In this document: positions 7,198 through 19,274 of the stretch, piece after piece | How the letters are laid out: every line of letters begins with the position of its first letter | Position numbering within the stretch: position 1 is the first letter of the stretch | Translations under genes and position numbers: made by a program | The notes under the pieces: model-generated | What the model saw: only the letters and a program-made list of their open reading frames with translations | Database searches by the model: none | Told to the model about the DNA's origin: nothing | Assembly: GCA_019285715.1 (NCBI GenBank) | Contig: CP079108.1 | Location: 620,001 to 684,000 of the forward strand | DNA: 64,000 bases | Direction: 5' to 3' | From: Sphingosinicellaceae bacterium | Lineage (GTDB): Bacteria; Pseudomonadota; Alphaproteobacteria; Sphingomonadales; Sphingomonadaceae

Positions 7198-8153
7198 GCC
7201 ACGTTCCCGTCCTCCTCGACGAAGTCATGGCCGCGCTCGCGCTGTCGGACGGCGCACTCTACGTCGACGGCACGTTCGGTGCGGGTGGCTACACACGCGC
7301 GGCGCTGGAGCAGGGCGCGACGGCCTATGCCTTCGACCGCGACCCGACCGCGATCGCCGGCGGGGCCGCGATGACCGCCGGGTACGGTGACCGCCTGACC
7401 CTGATCGAGGCGCGTTTCGCCGTCATGGACCGCGAGCTCGCCGACCGCGGCATCGATGCGGTCGACGCCATCGCGCTCGATATCGGCGTCTCGTCGATGC
7501 AGATCGACCAGCCCGAGCGCGGCTTCTCGTTCATGTCGGACGGTCCGCTCGACATGCGGATGGGCGGCGATGGGATGACCGCCGCCGACTTCATCAACTC
7601 GGCCGACGAGGCGACCATCGCCGACGTCATCTACAACCTCGGCGACGAGCCCAAGGCGCGGCGCATCGCGCGCGCCATCGTCGCCGACCGCCCGCTGACC
7701 CGGACGTCGGAGCTGGCGCGGCTGGTGCGCAGCGTCTGCGGCCCGCAGCCCGGTGGCAAGGACCCGTCGACGCGCACCTTCCAGGCGCTCCGCATCCACA
7801 TCAACGACGAGCTCGGCGAACTCGATGCCGGGCTGCTCGCCGCCGAGCGCCTGCTGCGCCCCGGCGGGCGGCTTGCGGTGGTCAGTTTCCACAGCCTCGA
7901 GGACCGCGCGGTCAAGTCGTTCCTGCGCGAGCGTTCGGGCGGCACCCCCGCCGGTTCGCGCCACGCACCCCCGGCGCTCGCCGGCCGCCCCCCGAGCTTC
8001 GCACGTCCCGCCAAGGCCGTGCGCGCCTCGGATGCCGAGACCCGCCGCAATCCTCGCGCACGGTCGGCGACCCTGCGCGCCGCCGTTCGCACCGCCGCCC
8101 CCGCCTGGGGCCACGATTCAAGTCACGATACGCTGAGTAGGAGTGCCGCATGA
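7194..8153 (+). CDS. rsmH: 16S rRNA (cytosine(1402)-N(4))-methyltransferase RsmH
   Basis: This 319-residue SAM-dependent methyltransferase N4-methylates C1402 in the ribosomal decoding centre. The start MSHVPVLLDEVM at the ATGA overlap with mraZ is the family start. The SAM motif VDGTFGAGGYTRA lies near residue 25, and PERGFSFMSDGPLDMRM and VSFHSLEDRAVK are conserved RsmH blocks. The C-terminal basic tail (RRNPRARSATLRA) is typical. Confidence 0.96.
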   Translation: MSHVPVLLDEVMAALALSDGALYVDGTFGAGGYTRAALEQGATAYAFDRDPTAIAGGAAMTAGYGDRLTLIEARFAVMDRELADRGIDAVDAIALDIGVSSMQIDQPERGFSFMSDGPLDMRMGGDGMTAADFINSADEATIADVIYNLGDEPKARRIARAIVADRPLTRTSELARLVRSVCGPQPGGKDPSTRTFQALRIHINDELGELDAGLLAAERLLRPGGRLAVVSFHSLEDRAVKSFLRERSGGTPAGSRHAPPALAGRPPSFARPAKAVRASDAETRRNPRARSATLRAAVRTAAPAWGHDSSHDTLSRSAA

Positions 8154-8662
8154 TCCGCTTTGGTTCACTGATCTGGGGTGGCGCGACGCTCGCCATCATG
8201 CTCGGCTGCTACACGGTGTCGCTGAAGGCATCCGGTGAGCGCAAGGCGGTCACCGACCTGCGCCGCGAGATCGCCAGCAACGAGCGCGGCATCCGCACCT
8301 TGCAGGTCGAGTTCCGGACCCGCGCCCGGCTGCCCGAGCTGGCGCGCTGGAACGAGCAGGTATTCGGGCTGCAGGCGGCGACCGCGCAGCAACTGGTCAA
8401 TGATCCCGTCAAGCTGGCGAACTTCGAGGCGCCGCGTCCGGCCGCCCCGGCTCCGCAACTTGCCATCGCCGCAGCACCCGCTCCCGCCGCCGCGCCGCTC
8501 CAGACGGTCGCCTACACGCCGGCACCGACCCCGGCGCACACAACCGCGTCGCGCCTGACCACGGTCGCCAGCTACGTCGCCGCCGCAAGTGACGCCCTGC
8601 CGAGCGCCCCGGGTACCGCGACCCTGCAGCAGGTCGCCCTGCGCCGCGTCGCGCTGCGGTGA
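8150..8662 (+). CDS. ftsL: Cell division protein FtsL
   Basis: The 170-residue protein sits in the ftsL position between rsmH and ftsI. One N-terminal membrane segment (SLIWGGATLAIMLGCYTVSL) is followed by a periplasmic helical stretch expected to form the FtsLB coiled coil (KAVTDLRREIASNERGIRTL). RLPELARWNEQVFGL is typical of sphingomonad FtsL. The last 70 residues are Ala/Pro-rich and low in complexity, longer than in E. coli FtsL. It overlaps rsmH by four bases. Confidence 0.85.
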   Translation: MIRFGSLIWGGATLAIMLGCYTVSLKASGERKAVTDLRREIASNERGIRTLQVEFRTRARLPELARWNEQVFGLQAATAQQLVNDPVKLANFEAPRPAAPAPQLAIAAAPAPAAAPLQTVAYTPAPTPAHTTASRLTTVASYVAAASDALPSAPGTATLQQVALRRVALR

Positions 8663-10401
8663 ATGCCGGCGTTGCCACCGCCAGCGCATTGACGCGGCTG
8701 CCGCCGCGGCCGGTGGCGCTTGCCGGGCGGCGACAGACCGCCTTCGCCCAGGCGCGGTCGCGCCTGGTGATCGGCGGCATGCTGTTCATCGCGCTGATCG
8801 CGGTGCTGTGCCTGCGCCTTGTCGACCTCGCGGTGCTCCACGCCGCGCCCGCCAGCGACAACGCCTCGTCCCTGCTGCTACCGGCGCGCGGCGACATCGT
8901 CGACCGTAACGGCGTCGAGCTGGCGCGGAGCTTCGATGCCTTCGCGATCACCGTCGAGCCGCGCAAGCTGATCACCGACCGGCACGCCCTCGCGCACCGT
9001 CTCGCCGCGATCCTGACCGAGCGCACCGAGGCCGAAATCTATGCGGAGCTGAGCAGCCCCAAGGCCTTCCGCTACGTCGCGCGCCGGGTGCTGCCGTGGC
9101 AGGCGAAGGCGATCAACGACCTCGGCGACCCCGGCCTGGCGCTGCGCCGCGAGCCGCAGCGCCTGTATCCGGACCTCGATCTCGGTGCCCACGCGATCGG
9201 CTACACCGCCGAGGGCAAGGACCGCAGCTACGGCATGTCGGGCATGGAACGCGTCCTCGACAAGCGCCTGACCGATCCCGCGACGCGCGGGATGCCGGTC
9301 GCGCTGGCGATGGATAGCCGCGTCCAGCAGGCGCTCGAGTCCGAACTCGGCGCGGCGATGGTCAAGTTCCGGGCGATCGGCGCGGCCGGCCTGATCTTGG
9401 ACGTCCACACCGGCGAGGTCGTCGCGATGGCGTCGTTGCCGACCTTCAACCCCAACGCGCCCGGCCACGACAGCAACGATGCGCGCTTCAACCGCACGAC
9501 GGTCGGCGTCTACGAGCTCGGCTCGACCTTCAAGGCACTGACCATCGCGATGGCGTTGGACTCGGGCGTCATCACCTCGATGAGCCAGACCTTCGACGCG
9601 CGCGCCCCGATCACCATCGGCGGCCACACCATCCACGACGACCGCGGCCATGAGCTGCGCAAGTTTGCGACGACGCCGGAGATCTTCATCCACTCGTCGA
9701 ACATCGGCACGGCGCGGATCGCGTCGCAACTCGGCGGCGAGCGCCAGCGCGCCTATCTCGACCAGCTCGGGTTCTTCAAGAAGGTCGACGTCGAGCTGTT
9801 CGAGAAGGGCCGCCCGATCTATCCGCCGGTCAGCAACTGGGGCGAGGCGGCGGTGATGACGGTCGGCTTTGGCCACGGCGTCTCGGTGTCACCTCTCCAC
9901 CTCGCGACGGCCTATGCGGCGTTGGCCAACGGCGGCATCCTCCACCCCGCGACGATGCTCAAGGTCCAGCCCGGCCAGCCGGTCCCGGGCCACCGCGTCT
10001 TCACCGAGGCGACCACCGCCAAGCTGCGTGCGCTGTTCCGCCTTGTCGTCACCAACGGCACCGGGCGCAAGGCGAACGCGCAGGGCTACCGCGTCGGCGG
10101 CAAGACCGGCACCGCGGAAAAGGTCGTCAACGGCCACTACGCGCACAACCAATTGGTCTCGACCTTCGCCGGGGCCTTCCCGATGGACGCGCCGCGCTAT
10201 GTCGTGCTGGCGATGCTCGACGAGCCGCACGGCAATGCCGAAACCGGCGGCTTCGCGACCGCCGGCATGGTCTCGGCGCCGATCATCGAGAAGCTCGTGA
10301 CCCGCATCGGCCCGATGCTCGGCGTCCAGCCCGACGATAGCAAAGACATCGACATCGGCGGGCTGCTTGGCCTGATTACGGACAAGCAGGCGGACGAGTG
10401 A
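8659..10401 (+). CDS. ftsI: Peptidoglycan D,D-transpeptidase FtsI (PBP3)
   Basis: This is a 580-residue class B penicillin-binding protein that cross-links septal peptidoglycan. It starts at GTG overlapping ftsL. The membrane anchor is near residues 38-58 (MLFIALIAVLCLRLVDLAVL). The dimerisation domain follows, then the transpeptidase with active-site STFK (in ELGSTFKALT), SSN (in HSSNIGTARI) and KTG (in GGKTGTAEKV). All catalytic motifs are intact. Confidence 0.96.
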   Translation: MNAGVATASALTRLPPRPVALAGRRQTAFAQARSRLVIGGMLFIALIAVLCLRLVDLAVLHAAPASDNASSLLLPARGDIVDRNGVELARSFDAFAITVEPRKLITDRHALAHRLAAILTERTEAEIYAELSSPKAFRYVARRVLPWQAKAINDLGDPGLALRREPQRLYPDLDLGAHAIGYTAEGKDRSYGMSGMERVLDKRLTDPATRGMPVALAMDSRVQQALESELGAAMVKFRAIGAAGLILDVHTGEVVAMASLPTFNPNAPGHDSNDARFNRTTVGVYELGSTFKALTIAMALDSGVITSMSQTFDARAPITIGGHTIHDDRGHELRKFATTPEIFIHSSNIGTARIASQLGGERQRAYLDQLGFFKKVDVELFEKGRPIYPPVSNWGEAAVMTVGFGHGVSVSPLHLATAYAALANGGILHPATMLKVQPGQPVPGHRVFTEATTAKLRALFRLVVTNGTGRKANAQGYRVGGKTGTAEKVVNGHYAHNQLVSTFAGAFPMDAPRYVVLAMLDEPHGNAETGGFATAGMVSAPIIEKLVTRIGPMLGVQPDDSKDIDIGGLLGLITDKQADE

Positions 10402-11816
10402 GGCTCGCGGCGCTGGTCCCGGGGGCTCCGGACGCCGACGTCACCGGGTTCGCGCTCGACCACCGGAAGGTCGCGCCGGGAACGGTGTTCGGGGCGTTCA
10501 CGGGCACGAAGTTCAACGGCGAGGATTTCATCGCGGGCGCGGTCGCGAGCGGCGCGGTGGCGGTCGTGGCACGGCCCGGGGCGAGCGTCGTCGGGGCCTG
10601 GCACGTCGCCGACCCGGAGCCGCGGCGGGCGTTCGCGCGGCTGGCGGCCAAGTTCTTCGCGCCGTTCCCCGCCACCACCGTCGCGGTTACCGGCACCAAC
10701 GGCAAGACCAGCACCACCGAACTGCTGCGCCAATTGTGGCTGATGGCCGGGCACAATGCCGCGAGCATCGGCACGCTCGGCGTCACCACCGCGCACGACC
10801 GCGTCACCACCGGCCTGACGACGCCCGACGTGGTGACCTTCCTCGCCAACATGGCGGGCCTGCAGCGCGAGGGCGTGACCCACGCGGCGTTCGAGGCGTC
10901 GAGCCACGGCCTCGCCCAGTTCCGCACCGAGGGGCTGCCGGTCAGCGCCGCCGGATTCACCAATTTGAGCCGCGACCACCTCGACTATCACCTGACGATG
11001 GAGGCGTATTTCGCCGCCAAACTGCGGCTGTTTACCGAGGTCGTGGACAGCGCCGGAACTGCAGTCGTCTGGGCCGATGACGGCGACTGGAGCGCGCGGG
11101 TGATCGCGGCGGCGACAGCGCGTGGCCTCAAGGTGATGACGGTCGGGGAGGGCGGGGAAGCTCTCAAGCTGGTGTCGCGCACGCCGACGCAGCTCGGGCA
11201 GACGCTGGTCGTCGAGGCGGCGGGCAAGACCTTCAAGATCGAGCTGCCGCTGATCGGTGCCTACCAGGCGGCGAACACGCTCGTCGCGGCCGGCCTGTGC
11301 ATCGCGACCGGTGGCGACGTTGCGACAACGTTGGCGAACTGCGCGCGCCTGCAGCCGGTGCGCGGCCGCCTCGAGCGCGCCGTCATCGCCCGCAGCGGCG
11401 CACCGGTCTATGTCGACTACGCCCACACGCCCGACGCGGTCGAGGCCGCGATCGCCGCGCTCCGCCCGCACACACGCGACCGCCTGATCGTCGTGCTCGG
11501 CGCGGGCGGCGACCGCGATACCGGAAAGCGCCCCGAGATGGGCGCGGTCGCGGTGCGCGACGCCGACCGGGTCATCGTCACCGACGACAACCCGCGCTCC
11601 GAGGACCCCGCCAGCATCCGCGCCGCGATCCTGGCGGCAGCCCCCGGCGCGACCGAGATCGGCGACCGGCGCTCGGCGATTGCGGCGGCGCTTGCCGAAA
11701 GCGGCCCCGGCGACGTCGTGCTGATCGCCGGCAAGGGCCACGAGCAGGGGCAGATCGTCGGCGACCGGGTGCTGCCCTTCGACGACATCCAGGTCGCGCG
11801 CGAGTGCGCGGCATGA
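10398..11816 (+). CDS. murE: UDP-MurNAc-L-Ala-D-Glu:meso-diaminopimelate ligase MurE
   Basis: This 472-residue Mur ligase adds meso-diaminopimelate to the peptidoglycan precursor. The ATP loop is TGTNGKTSTTELL near residue 97. The DNPR motif (TDDNPRSEDP), which recognises meso-diaminopimelate rather than lysine, is present. It starts at GTG overlapping ftsI and ends in an ATGA overlap with murF. Confidence 0.96.
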   Translation: MRLAALVPGAPDADVTGFALDHRKVAPGTVFGAFTGTKFNGEDFIAGAVASGAVAVVARPGASVVGAWHVADPEPRRAFARLAAKFFAPFPATTVAVTGTNGKTSTTELLRQLWLMAGHNAASIGTLGVTTAHDRVTTGLTTPDVVTFLANMAGLQREGVTHAAFEASSHGLAQFRTEGLPVSAAGFTNLSRDHLDYHLTMEAYFAAKLRLFTEVVDSAGTAVVWADDGDWSARVIAAATARGLKVMTVGEGGEALKLVSRTPTQLGQTLVVEAAGKTFKIELPLIGAYQAANTLVAAGLCIATGGDVATTLANCARLQPVRGRLERAVIARSGAPVYVDYAHTPDAVEAAIAALRPHTRDRLIVVLGAGGDRDTGKRPEMGAVAVRDADRVIVTDDNPRSEDPASIRAAILAAAPGATEIGDRRSAIAAALAESGPGDVVLIAGKGHEQGQIVGDRVLPFDDIQVARECAA

Positions 11817-13195
11817 CGGGCCCGATGCGAGCGTTGTGGACCAGCGCGGAGATCGCCGAGGCCACCGCCGGCACCGTCCACGGTGACTTCGACGTCGATG
11901 CGGTGACGTTTGACTCGCGCGAAATCATCGGCGGCGAGTTGTTCGTCGCGCTCAAGGGCGAGGCCACCGACGGTCACAAGTTCATCGAGCAGGCGAAGCT
12001 GCGCGGCGCGCGCGGCTTCCTCGTCTCCGAGCCGGTCGACGCGCCTCACGTGCTGGTCGCCGACACCACCGCAGCCCTCGAAGCGCTCGGGCGTTCGGCC
12101 CGCGCGCGCATGTCCGGCAAGGTCATCGGGGTCACCGGCAGCGCTGGCAAGACCGGGGTCAAGACCGCCATCGCCGCGAGCCTCGAGCGCTTTGCCCCCG
12201 ACCGCGTCCACGCCTCGGTCAAGAGCTACAACAATCACGTCGGCGTACCGCTGAGCCTGGCGCGGATGCCCGCTGCGTCGCGCTTCGGGGTGTTCGAGAT
12301 GGGCATGAACCACGCCGGCGAGCTCCACGCCCTGACCGCGCAGGTCCGGCCCCACGTCGCGGTCGTCACCACCATCGCCCCTGCCCACATCGAGTTCTTC
12401 GGCAGCGAGGAAGCCATCGCGGACGCCAAGGGCGAGATCTTCGCTGGACTCGAGGACGGTGGGACCGCGGTCATCCCCTACGGCAGCCCGCACCGCGACC
12501 GCCTGATCGGACACGCCCGTCCGTTCGCGGCGACCATCGTCACCTTCGGCCTCGACAGCGCGGCCGACGTCCACCCGCTCGACTATGCGCTGCTCCCCGA
12601 CCTGACGACGTGCACCGCGCAGGTCGGCGACGAGCGCCTGACCTTCAAGATCGGCATGGCCGGCAAGCACTGGCTCGAGAACGCGCTCGGCGTGCTGGCG
12701 GTGGTGCAGGCGGTCGGCGGCGACCTCGCGCTGGCGGGCCTTGCGCTCGCGGAGATGTCCGGCCTGCCGGGGCGCGGGCAGCGCTTCCGCACCGCCGCCG
12801 GGGTCATCGTCATCGACGAGAGCTACAACGCCAATCCTGCCTCGATGGCGGCCGCACTCGCGGTGCTGGGCGACGCCGTACCCGTCGGCAAAGGCCGCCG
12901 CATCGCGCTGCTCGGCGAGATGCGCGAGCTTGGCGCACAGGGTTCGGACTTCCACGCCGGCCTCGCGCCGATGATCGTCGCGGCGGGCGTGACGCGCGCG
13001 ATCCTGGTCGGCCCGGCGATGGCGCCACTTGCCGACGCGCTCAGGCGGCAACTCGGCGTGCGCCATGTCGACAGCGCCGCGCAGGTTCGCGATAGCCTCG
13101 ACCTCGCCCCCGACGACGTCTTGCTCGTCAAGGGCTCGAACGGTGTCGGCCTCGGTGCCGTCGTCACGGCACTGCGCGAGGAAGACCGTCCATGA
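11813..13195 (+). CDS. murF: UDP-MurNAc-tripeptide:D-Ala-D-Ala ligase MurF
   Basis: This 460-residue Mur ligase adds the D-Ala-D-Ala dipeptide. The P-loop is [13 protein letters not shown] near residue 104. GMNHAGEL and [11 protein letters not shown] are conserved MurF blocks. The start at 11813 (MTGPMRALW) overlaps the murE stop; an alternative ATG four codons later is also possible. It overlaps mraY by four bases. Confidence 0.95.
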   Translation: MTGPMRALWTSAEIAEATAGTVHGDFDVDAVTFDSREIIGGELFVALKGEATDGHKFIEQAKLRGARGFLVSEPVDAPHVLVADTTAALEALGRSARARMSGKVIGVTGSAGKTGVKTAIAASLERFAPDRVHASVKSYNNHVGVPLSLARMPAASRFGVFEMGMNHAGELHALTAQVRPHVAVVTTIAPAHIEFFGSEEAIADAKGEIFAGLEDGGTAVIPYGSPHRDRLIGHARPFAATIVTFGLDSAADVHPLDYALLPDLTTCTAQVGDERLTFKIGMAGKHWLENALGVLAVVQAVGGDLALAGLALAEMSGLPGRGQRFRTAAGVIVIDESYNANPASMAAALAVLGDAVPVGKGRRIALLGEMRELGAQGSDFHAGLAPMIVAAGVTRAILVGPAMAPLADALRRQLGVRHVDSAAQVRDSLDLAPDDVLLVKGSNGVGLGAVVTALREEDRP

Positions 13196-14268
13196 TCTAC
13201 GCCCTCGCCCGCTATTTCGAATTCGAGGGCGTGCTCAACCTGTTCCGCTACCTGACGTTCCGCAGCGGCGCGGCGGTGGCGACGGCGCTGTTCATCGCAT
13301 TGCTGATCGGGCCGCGCTTCATCGCCTTGCTGCGCACCCGGCAGGGCAAGGAGGGCCAGCCGATCCGCGAGGACGGGCCCGCCTCGCACCTGCTGACCAA
13401 GCGCGGCACGCCGACGATGGGCGGCCTGATGATCCTGATCGCGATGACGATCTCGACGCTGATCTGGATGGACTTCAACAACGGCTTCACCTGGGCCTGC
13501 CTCGGCGTGACGCTCGGTTTCGGCGCGATCGGCTTCATGGACGACTACGACAAGGTCACGAAGCGCAGCAACAAGGGCATCTCCGGCCGCACCCGCCTGC
13601 TGATCGAGTTCTTCGTCGCCGGCCTCGCGGTGACGTGGATCGCCAGCAAGACCGGCACGACCCTGTACCTGCCGTTCCTCAAGGACGCGGGTATCCCGCT
13701 CGGCCTCGGCTACATCCTGTTCGGCGCGTTCATCATCGCCGGCTTCGGCAACGCGGTGAACCTGACCGACGGCCTCGACGGGCTGGCGACGATGCCGGTG
13801 ATCATCGCCGCGCTGACCTTCGGCGTGATCGCCTACCTCGCGGGCAACATCCGGTTTTCCGACTACCTCGGCATCCATCACGTCCCCGGATCGGGCGAGC
13901 TCGCGGTGTTCGCGGCCGCGATGATCGGGGCGTGCCTCGGCTTCCTCTGGTACAACGCACCGCCCGCAGCGGTGTTCATGGGCGACACCGGCAGCCTCGC
14001 GCTCGGCGGCGCGCTGGGGTCGATCGCGGTCGTCACCAACCACGAGATCGTGCTGGTCCTGATCGGCGGGCTGTTCGTGCTGGAGACGGTCAGCGTCATC
14101 GTCCAGGTCGTGAGCTTCAAGACCACCGGCAAGCGCGTCTTCCGCATGGCCCCGCTCCACCACCATTTCGAGCACCTCGGCTGGAGCGAGTCGACGGTCG
14201 TCATCCGCTTCTGGATCGTCTCGATCGTGCTGGCGCTCGCCGGCCTCGCGACGCTCAAGCTGCGGTGA
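13192..14268 (+). CDS. mraY: Phospho-MurNAc-pentapeptide transferase MraY
   Basis: This 358-residue polytopic membrane enzyme makes lipid I from UDP-MurNAc-pentapeptide and undecaprenyl phosphate. The conserved aspartates are in FMDDYDKV and [19 protein letters not shown] near the C-terminus is the family His motif. About ten hydrophobic segments are visible. It overlaps murD by four bases (GTGA). Confidence 0.97.
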   Translation: MIYALARYFEFEGVLNLFRYLTFRSGAAVATALFIALLIGPRFIALLRTRQGKEGQPIREDGPASHLLTKRGTPTMGGLMILIAMTISTLIWMDFNNGFTWACLGVTLGFGAIGFMDDYDKVTKRSNKGISGRTRLLIEFFVAGLAVTWIASKTGTTLYLPFLKDAGIPLGLGYILFGAFIIAGFGNAVNLTDGLDGLATMPVIIAALTFGVIAYLAGNIRFSDYLGIHHVPGSGELAVFAAAMIGACLGFLWYNAPPAAVFMGDTGSLALGGALGSIAVVTNHEIVLVLIGGLFVLETVSVIVQVVSFKTTGKRVFRMAPLHHHFEHLGWSESTVVIRFWIVSIVLALAGLATLKLR

Positions 14269-15590
14269 TCACGGCGAAAATCTTCGCGGGGAAGACCTAC
14301 GGCGTCTACGGGCTGGCGCGCACCGGCACGTCGGTCGTCGCCGCGTTGACCGCGAGCGGCGCGACGGTGCTGGCGTGGGACGACGGCGAGGCGGCGCGGA
14401 CGGCGTTCGGCGGCGCGACCACCGACCTACACCAGGCCGACCTCCGCACCCTCGATGCGCTGATCGTCTCGCCCGGCGTCCCGCACGCAGCCCCGCTGTT
14501 CGTCAAGGCGACCGCGGCGAAGATCCCGGTTATCGGCGATATCGAGCTGTTCGCGCTCGCCCGGCCCGAGTTGCCGCCGCACAAGGTTGTCGGCATCACC
14601 GGTACCAACGGCAAGTCGACGACGACGGCGTTGATCCACCACATTCTCGAGCAGGCGGGCGTCCCGACGACGATGGGCGGCAACATCGGCCTGCCGATCC
14701 TGTCGCAGGAGGCGCTGCCCGAGGGCGGCGTCTATGTCCTCGAACTGTCCAGCTTCCAGCTCGACCTGACCTTCAGCCTGGTCAGCGAGGTCGCGGTGCT
14801 GCTCAACATTACCCCCGACCACCTCGATCGCCACGGCACCGTCGAGGCCTATGCGGCCGCCAAGGCACGGCTGTTCGCGATGCAGGTGCCGGAGGACGAC
14901 GCGGTCATCGCGATGGACGACAGGCTGGCGTGCAACATCGCCGAGATGGTCGTCGCGCACCTCGTGCCGGCGTCGGCCAGCCGGATCGTCGAGGAGGGCG
15001 TCAGCGTCGGTGGCGGTGTTGCGTATGTCGACGGGCTGGCGATCGGGCGGCAGTCCGACTGGCCCGACCTGCAGGGGCCGCACAACGCCCAGAACGCCGC
15101 CGCCGCGATTGCCGCCTGCCGCTCGCTCGGGCTGGACAACGACGTCATCCTCAGCGGCCTCGCCAGCTACAAGGGCTTGCCGCACCGCATGGAGCGCGTT
15201 GCCACCGTCAGCGGCGTCACGTACGTCAACGACAGCAAGGCGACCAACCCGACCTCCACGGCACCGGCACTGGCCGCTTATCCGCACATCCACTGGATCG
15301 CCGGTGGCCGCGCCAAGACCGACGAGCTCGACGCCTGCGCGCCGTTCTTCGGGCATGTCCGCGCCGCCTACCTGATCGGGGAAGCGATGCCGGTGTTTGC
15401 CGGCGTGCTCGAGGGCCAGGTGCCCGTCGTGCAGGCTGGGACACTTGCCGAGGCGGTCGCGCAGGCGCACCGGGCTGCGGTATCGGGCGAGGTCGTGCTG
15501 CTGTCGCCGGCGTGCGCGTCTTACGACCAGTTCAAGGATTACGAGGCACGCGGCGACGCGTTCCGGGCGCTTGTCGGGGGGCTTGAATGA
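14265..15590 (+). CDS. murD: UDP-MurNAc-L-alanine:D-glutamate ligase MurD
   Basis: This is a 441-residue Mur ligase. It starts at GTG overlapping the mraY stop; the reading frame runs open far upstream through mraY, but the family start and GTGA overlap fix it here. The N-terminal UDP-binding fold begins [13 protein letters not shown]. The P-loop is [14 protein letters not shown] near residue 111, and [11 protein letters not shown] is the conserved ligase block. Confidence 0.95.
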   Translation: MITAKIFAGKTYGVYGLARTGTSVVAALTASGATVLAWDDGEAARTAFGGATTDLHQADLRTLDALIVSPGVPHAAPLFVKATAAKIPVIGDIELFALARPELPPHKVVGITGTNGKSTTTALIHHILEQAGVPTTMGGNIGLPILSQEALPEGGVYVLELSSFQLDLTFSLVSEVAVLLNITPDHLDRHGTVEAYAAAKARLFAMQVPEDDAVIAMDDRLACNIAEMVVAHLVPASASRIVEEGVSVGGGVAYVDGLAIGRQSDWPDLQGPHNAQNAAAAIAACRSLGLDNDVILSGLASYKGLPHRMERVATVSGVTYVNDSKATNPTSTAPALAAYPHIHWIAGGRAKTDELDACAPFFGHVRAAYLIGEAMPVFAGVLEGQVPVVQAGTLAEAVAQAHRAAVSGEVVLLSPACASYDQFKDYEARGDAFRALVGGLE

Positions 15591-16744
15591 AGGCGTTGTC
15601 GCGTAACGACCGGAGCGCGGTCGGTCACTGGTTCTGGACCATCGACAAGTTGCTGCTGACCCTCGTCATGCTGCTGATCGGTGCCGGGCTCATCGCTGTC
15701 GCCGCCGCCTCGCCCGCCGCCGCGCACCGCTATTCGGGCGGCAACGTCCACGTCGGCGACCTGTTCTATCTGAAGCGCCAGATAATGTGGGTGCTGGCCG
15801 GCGTGCCGCTGATGCTCGGCGTCTCGATCCTGCCGATCGCCTGGGCGAAGCGTGTCGCGATCGCGCTGACGGTGGTGTTCCTCGCCTGCCTGTTTGCGGT
15901 GCCGCTGGTCGGAGCCGAGGTCAACGGCGCGGTGCGCTGGATCGCGCTGCCCGGCTTCCAGTTCCAGCCTTCGGAGTTCCTGAAGCCGGTCTTCATCGTG
16001 ACCACGGCGTGGCTGCTCGGCCTGCGCTTCGACGACCGCTCGGTACCGACGATGCAGCTGTCGTTCGGGCTCCTGGTGATCATCGCCGCCTTGCTGGTGA
16101 AGCAGCCCGACTTCGGCCAGACGGCGCTGTTTGGAGCGGTATGGCTGACCCAGGCAATCCTCGCGGGCATGAGCATCTGGGTCGTCGGCGGCTCGGTCGC
16201 AGCGGGCGCGGTGGGGCTGGCGCTGAGCTATGAATTCGTCCCCCACGTCACCGAGCGCATCGACAAGTTCCTGACCGGCGGCGGCGACACCTACCAGATC
16301 GACCGGGCGCTCGACTGCTTCAAGGCGGGAGGCTTGTTCGGCGCTGGCCCCGGTGAGGGCGTCATGAAGTTCAAGCTGCCCGAGCCGCACACCGACTACA
16401 TCTTCTCGGTGATCGGCGAGGAGTTCGGCGCTGTCGCCTGCGCGCTCGTCGCGGTGCTGTACCTCGCGATCGTGCTGAGGGTGCTGCTCCAACTGCTCGA
16501 CGAGGAGGAGCCGTTCATTTTCCTCGCCGCCTCCGGTCTCGCGGTCCAGTTCGGGCTGCAGGCAGCGATCAACATGAGCGTCAACCTCAAGCTGATGCCG
16601 TCGAAGGGCATGACCCTGCCGTTCGTCAGCCACGGCGGCTCGTCGTTCCTGGCGTTGTCGCTCGGCATGGGGCTGTTGCTGGCGCTGACCCGGCGCAACC
16701 GCTTCCTCAAGCACTCACCTTATGTCGGGGTCCGCACCGCATGA
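15587..16744 (+). CDS. ftsW: Septal peptidoglycan glycosyltransferase FtsW
   Basis: This 385-residue SEDS-family membrane protein polymerises septal glycan strands with its partner FtsI. About ten membrane helices are visible. The conserved block near the C-terminus, LPFVSHGGSSFLALSLGMG, and the periplasmic loop FKAGGLFGAGPGEGVMKFKL are SEDS signatures. It overlaps murD and murG by four bases each. Confidence 0.96.
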   Translation: MKALSRNDRSAVGHWFWTIDKLLLTLVMLLIGAGLIAVAAASPAAAHRYSGGNVHVGDLFYLKRQIMWVLAGVPLMLGVSILPIAWAKRVAIALTVVFLACLFAVPLVGAEVNGAVRWIALPGFQFQPSEFLKPVFIVTTAWLLGLRFDDRSVPTMQLSFGLLVIIAALLVKQPDFGQTALFGAVWLTQAILAGMSIWVVGGSVAAGAVGLALSYEFVPHVTERIDKFLTGGGDTYQIDRALDCFKAGGLFGAGPGEGVMKFKLPEPHTDYIFSVIGEEFGAVACALVAVLYLAIVLRVLLQLLDEEEPFIFLAASGLAVQFGLQAAINMSVNLKLMPSKGMTLPFVSHGGSSFLALSLGMGLLLALTRRNRFLKHSPYVGVRTA

Positions 16745-17810
16745 GCCACTACGTCGTCGCGGCGGGCGGGACCGGGGGCCACATGGTCCCCGCGTCCGTC
16801 GTCGCGCACGAACTGATCAAGCGCGGCCACCGGGTGACGCTGCTGACCGACGCGCGCGGGCTGCGCTTTCCCGGGCTGTTCACCGGCGTCACCAGCCGCA
16901 TCATCGAGTCCGCGGTGCTCAGCCTGCGTACACCGCTGAAGTCGCTGCGCGCGATCTGGCGCGGGCGGGCTGACGCGATGAAGTTCCTGAAGGCCGAGCA
17001 TGTCGCGGCAGTCATCGGCTTTGGCGGCTACCCGTCGTTGCCGCCGCTGCTCGCTGCCTCGGCGCTCAAGATCCCGACCATCCTCCACGAGCAAAACGCC
17101 GTGTTCGGACGCACCAACCGCTTCCTCGCCGGCCGCGCGACCCGCATCGCCACGAGCTTCGCGGGCACGCGGCGGCTACCGGCGAAATACGACGCCAAGA
17201 CCGTGCTGACCGGCCTGCCGGTGCGCGACGCGGTCCGCGCGATCGGCGAGGCACCGCCGTCCGAGGGTCTGATCAACCTGCTGATCATCGGCGGTAGCCA
17301 GGGCGCTTCGATCCTGTCGCGGGTCGTCCCTGCCGCGATCGCCGAGCTCCCCGCCGACCTCCGCGCGCGCCTGCTGGTCATCCAGCAATGCCGCGAGGAG
17401 GATCTCGCCATCGTCCGCGCCAGGTACACCGACCTTGGGGTTGCCGCCGAGTGCGCGAGCTACTTTGCCGACCTGCCCGCGCGCCTTGCTGCCGCCAGCT
17501 TGGTGGTCTCACGCTCGGGTGCGTCGACGATGGCCGAGCTTGCCGCGGCCGGCCGCCCCGCGATCCTCGTGCCTTTCGCGGCGGCGATGGACGACCACCA
17601 GACCGCCAATGCCGCGGAATTCGTGCGCGCCGGCGCCGGTCCGATGCTTTCGGAGAAGGATTTCACCCCCGCGAACGTCGCCGCGGCAATTGTTTCGCTT
17701 ACGGCGACGCCTGACTCTCTACAAAAAGCCGCGCATGCGGCTAAGAGCGTCGGTCGCCCCGATGCGGGGGCGGCGGTCGCCACTCTCGCGATCCAGCTTG
17801 GGGCAGCGGC

Positions 17811-17814
<4 letters not shown>
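16741..17814 (+). CDS. murG: Lipid II synthase MurG
   Basis: This 357-residue GT-B glycosyltransferase transfers GlcNAc from UDP-GlcNAc to lipid I on the inner membrane face. The N-terminal glycine loop [41 protein letters not shown] and [11 protein letters not shown] are MurG signatures. [20 protein letters not shown] forms the nucleotide site. It overlaps murC by four bases. Confidence 0.96.
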
Positions 17815-19270
<1,456 letters not shown>

Positions 19271-19274
<4 letters not shown>
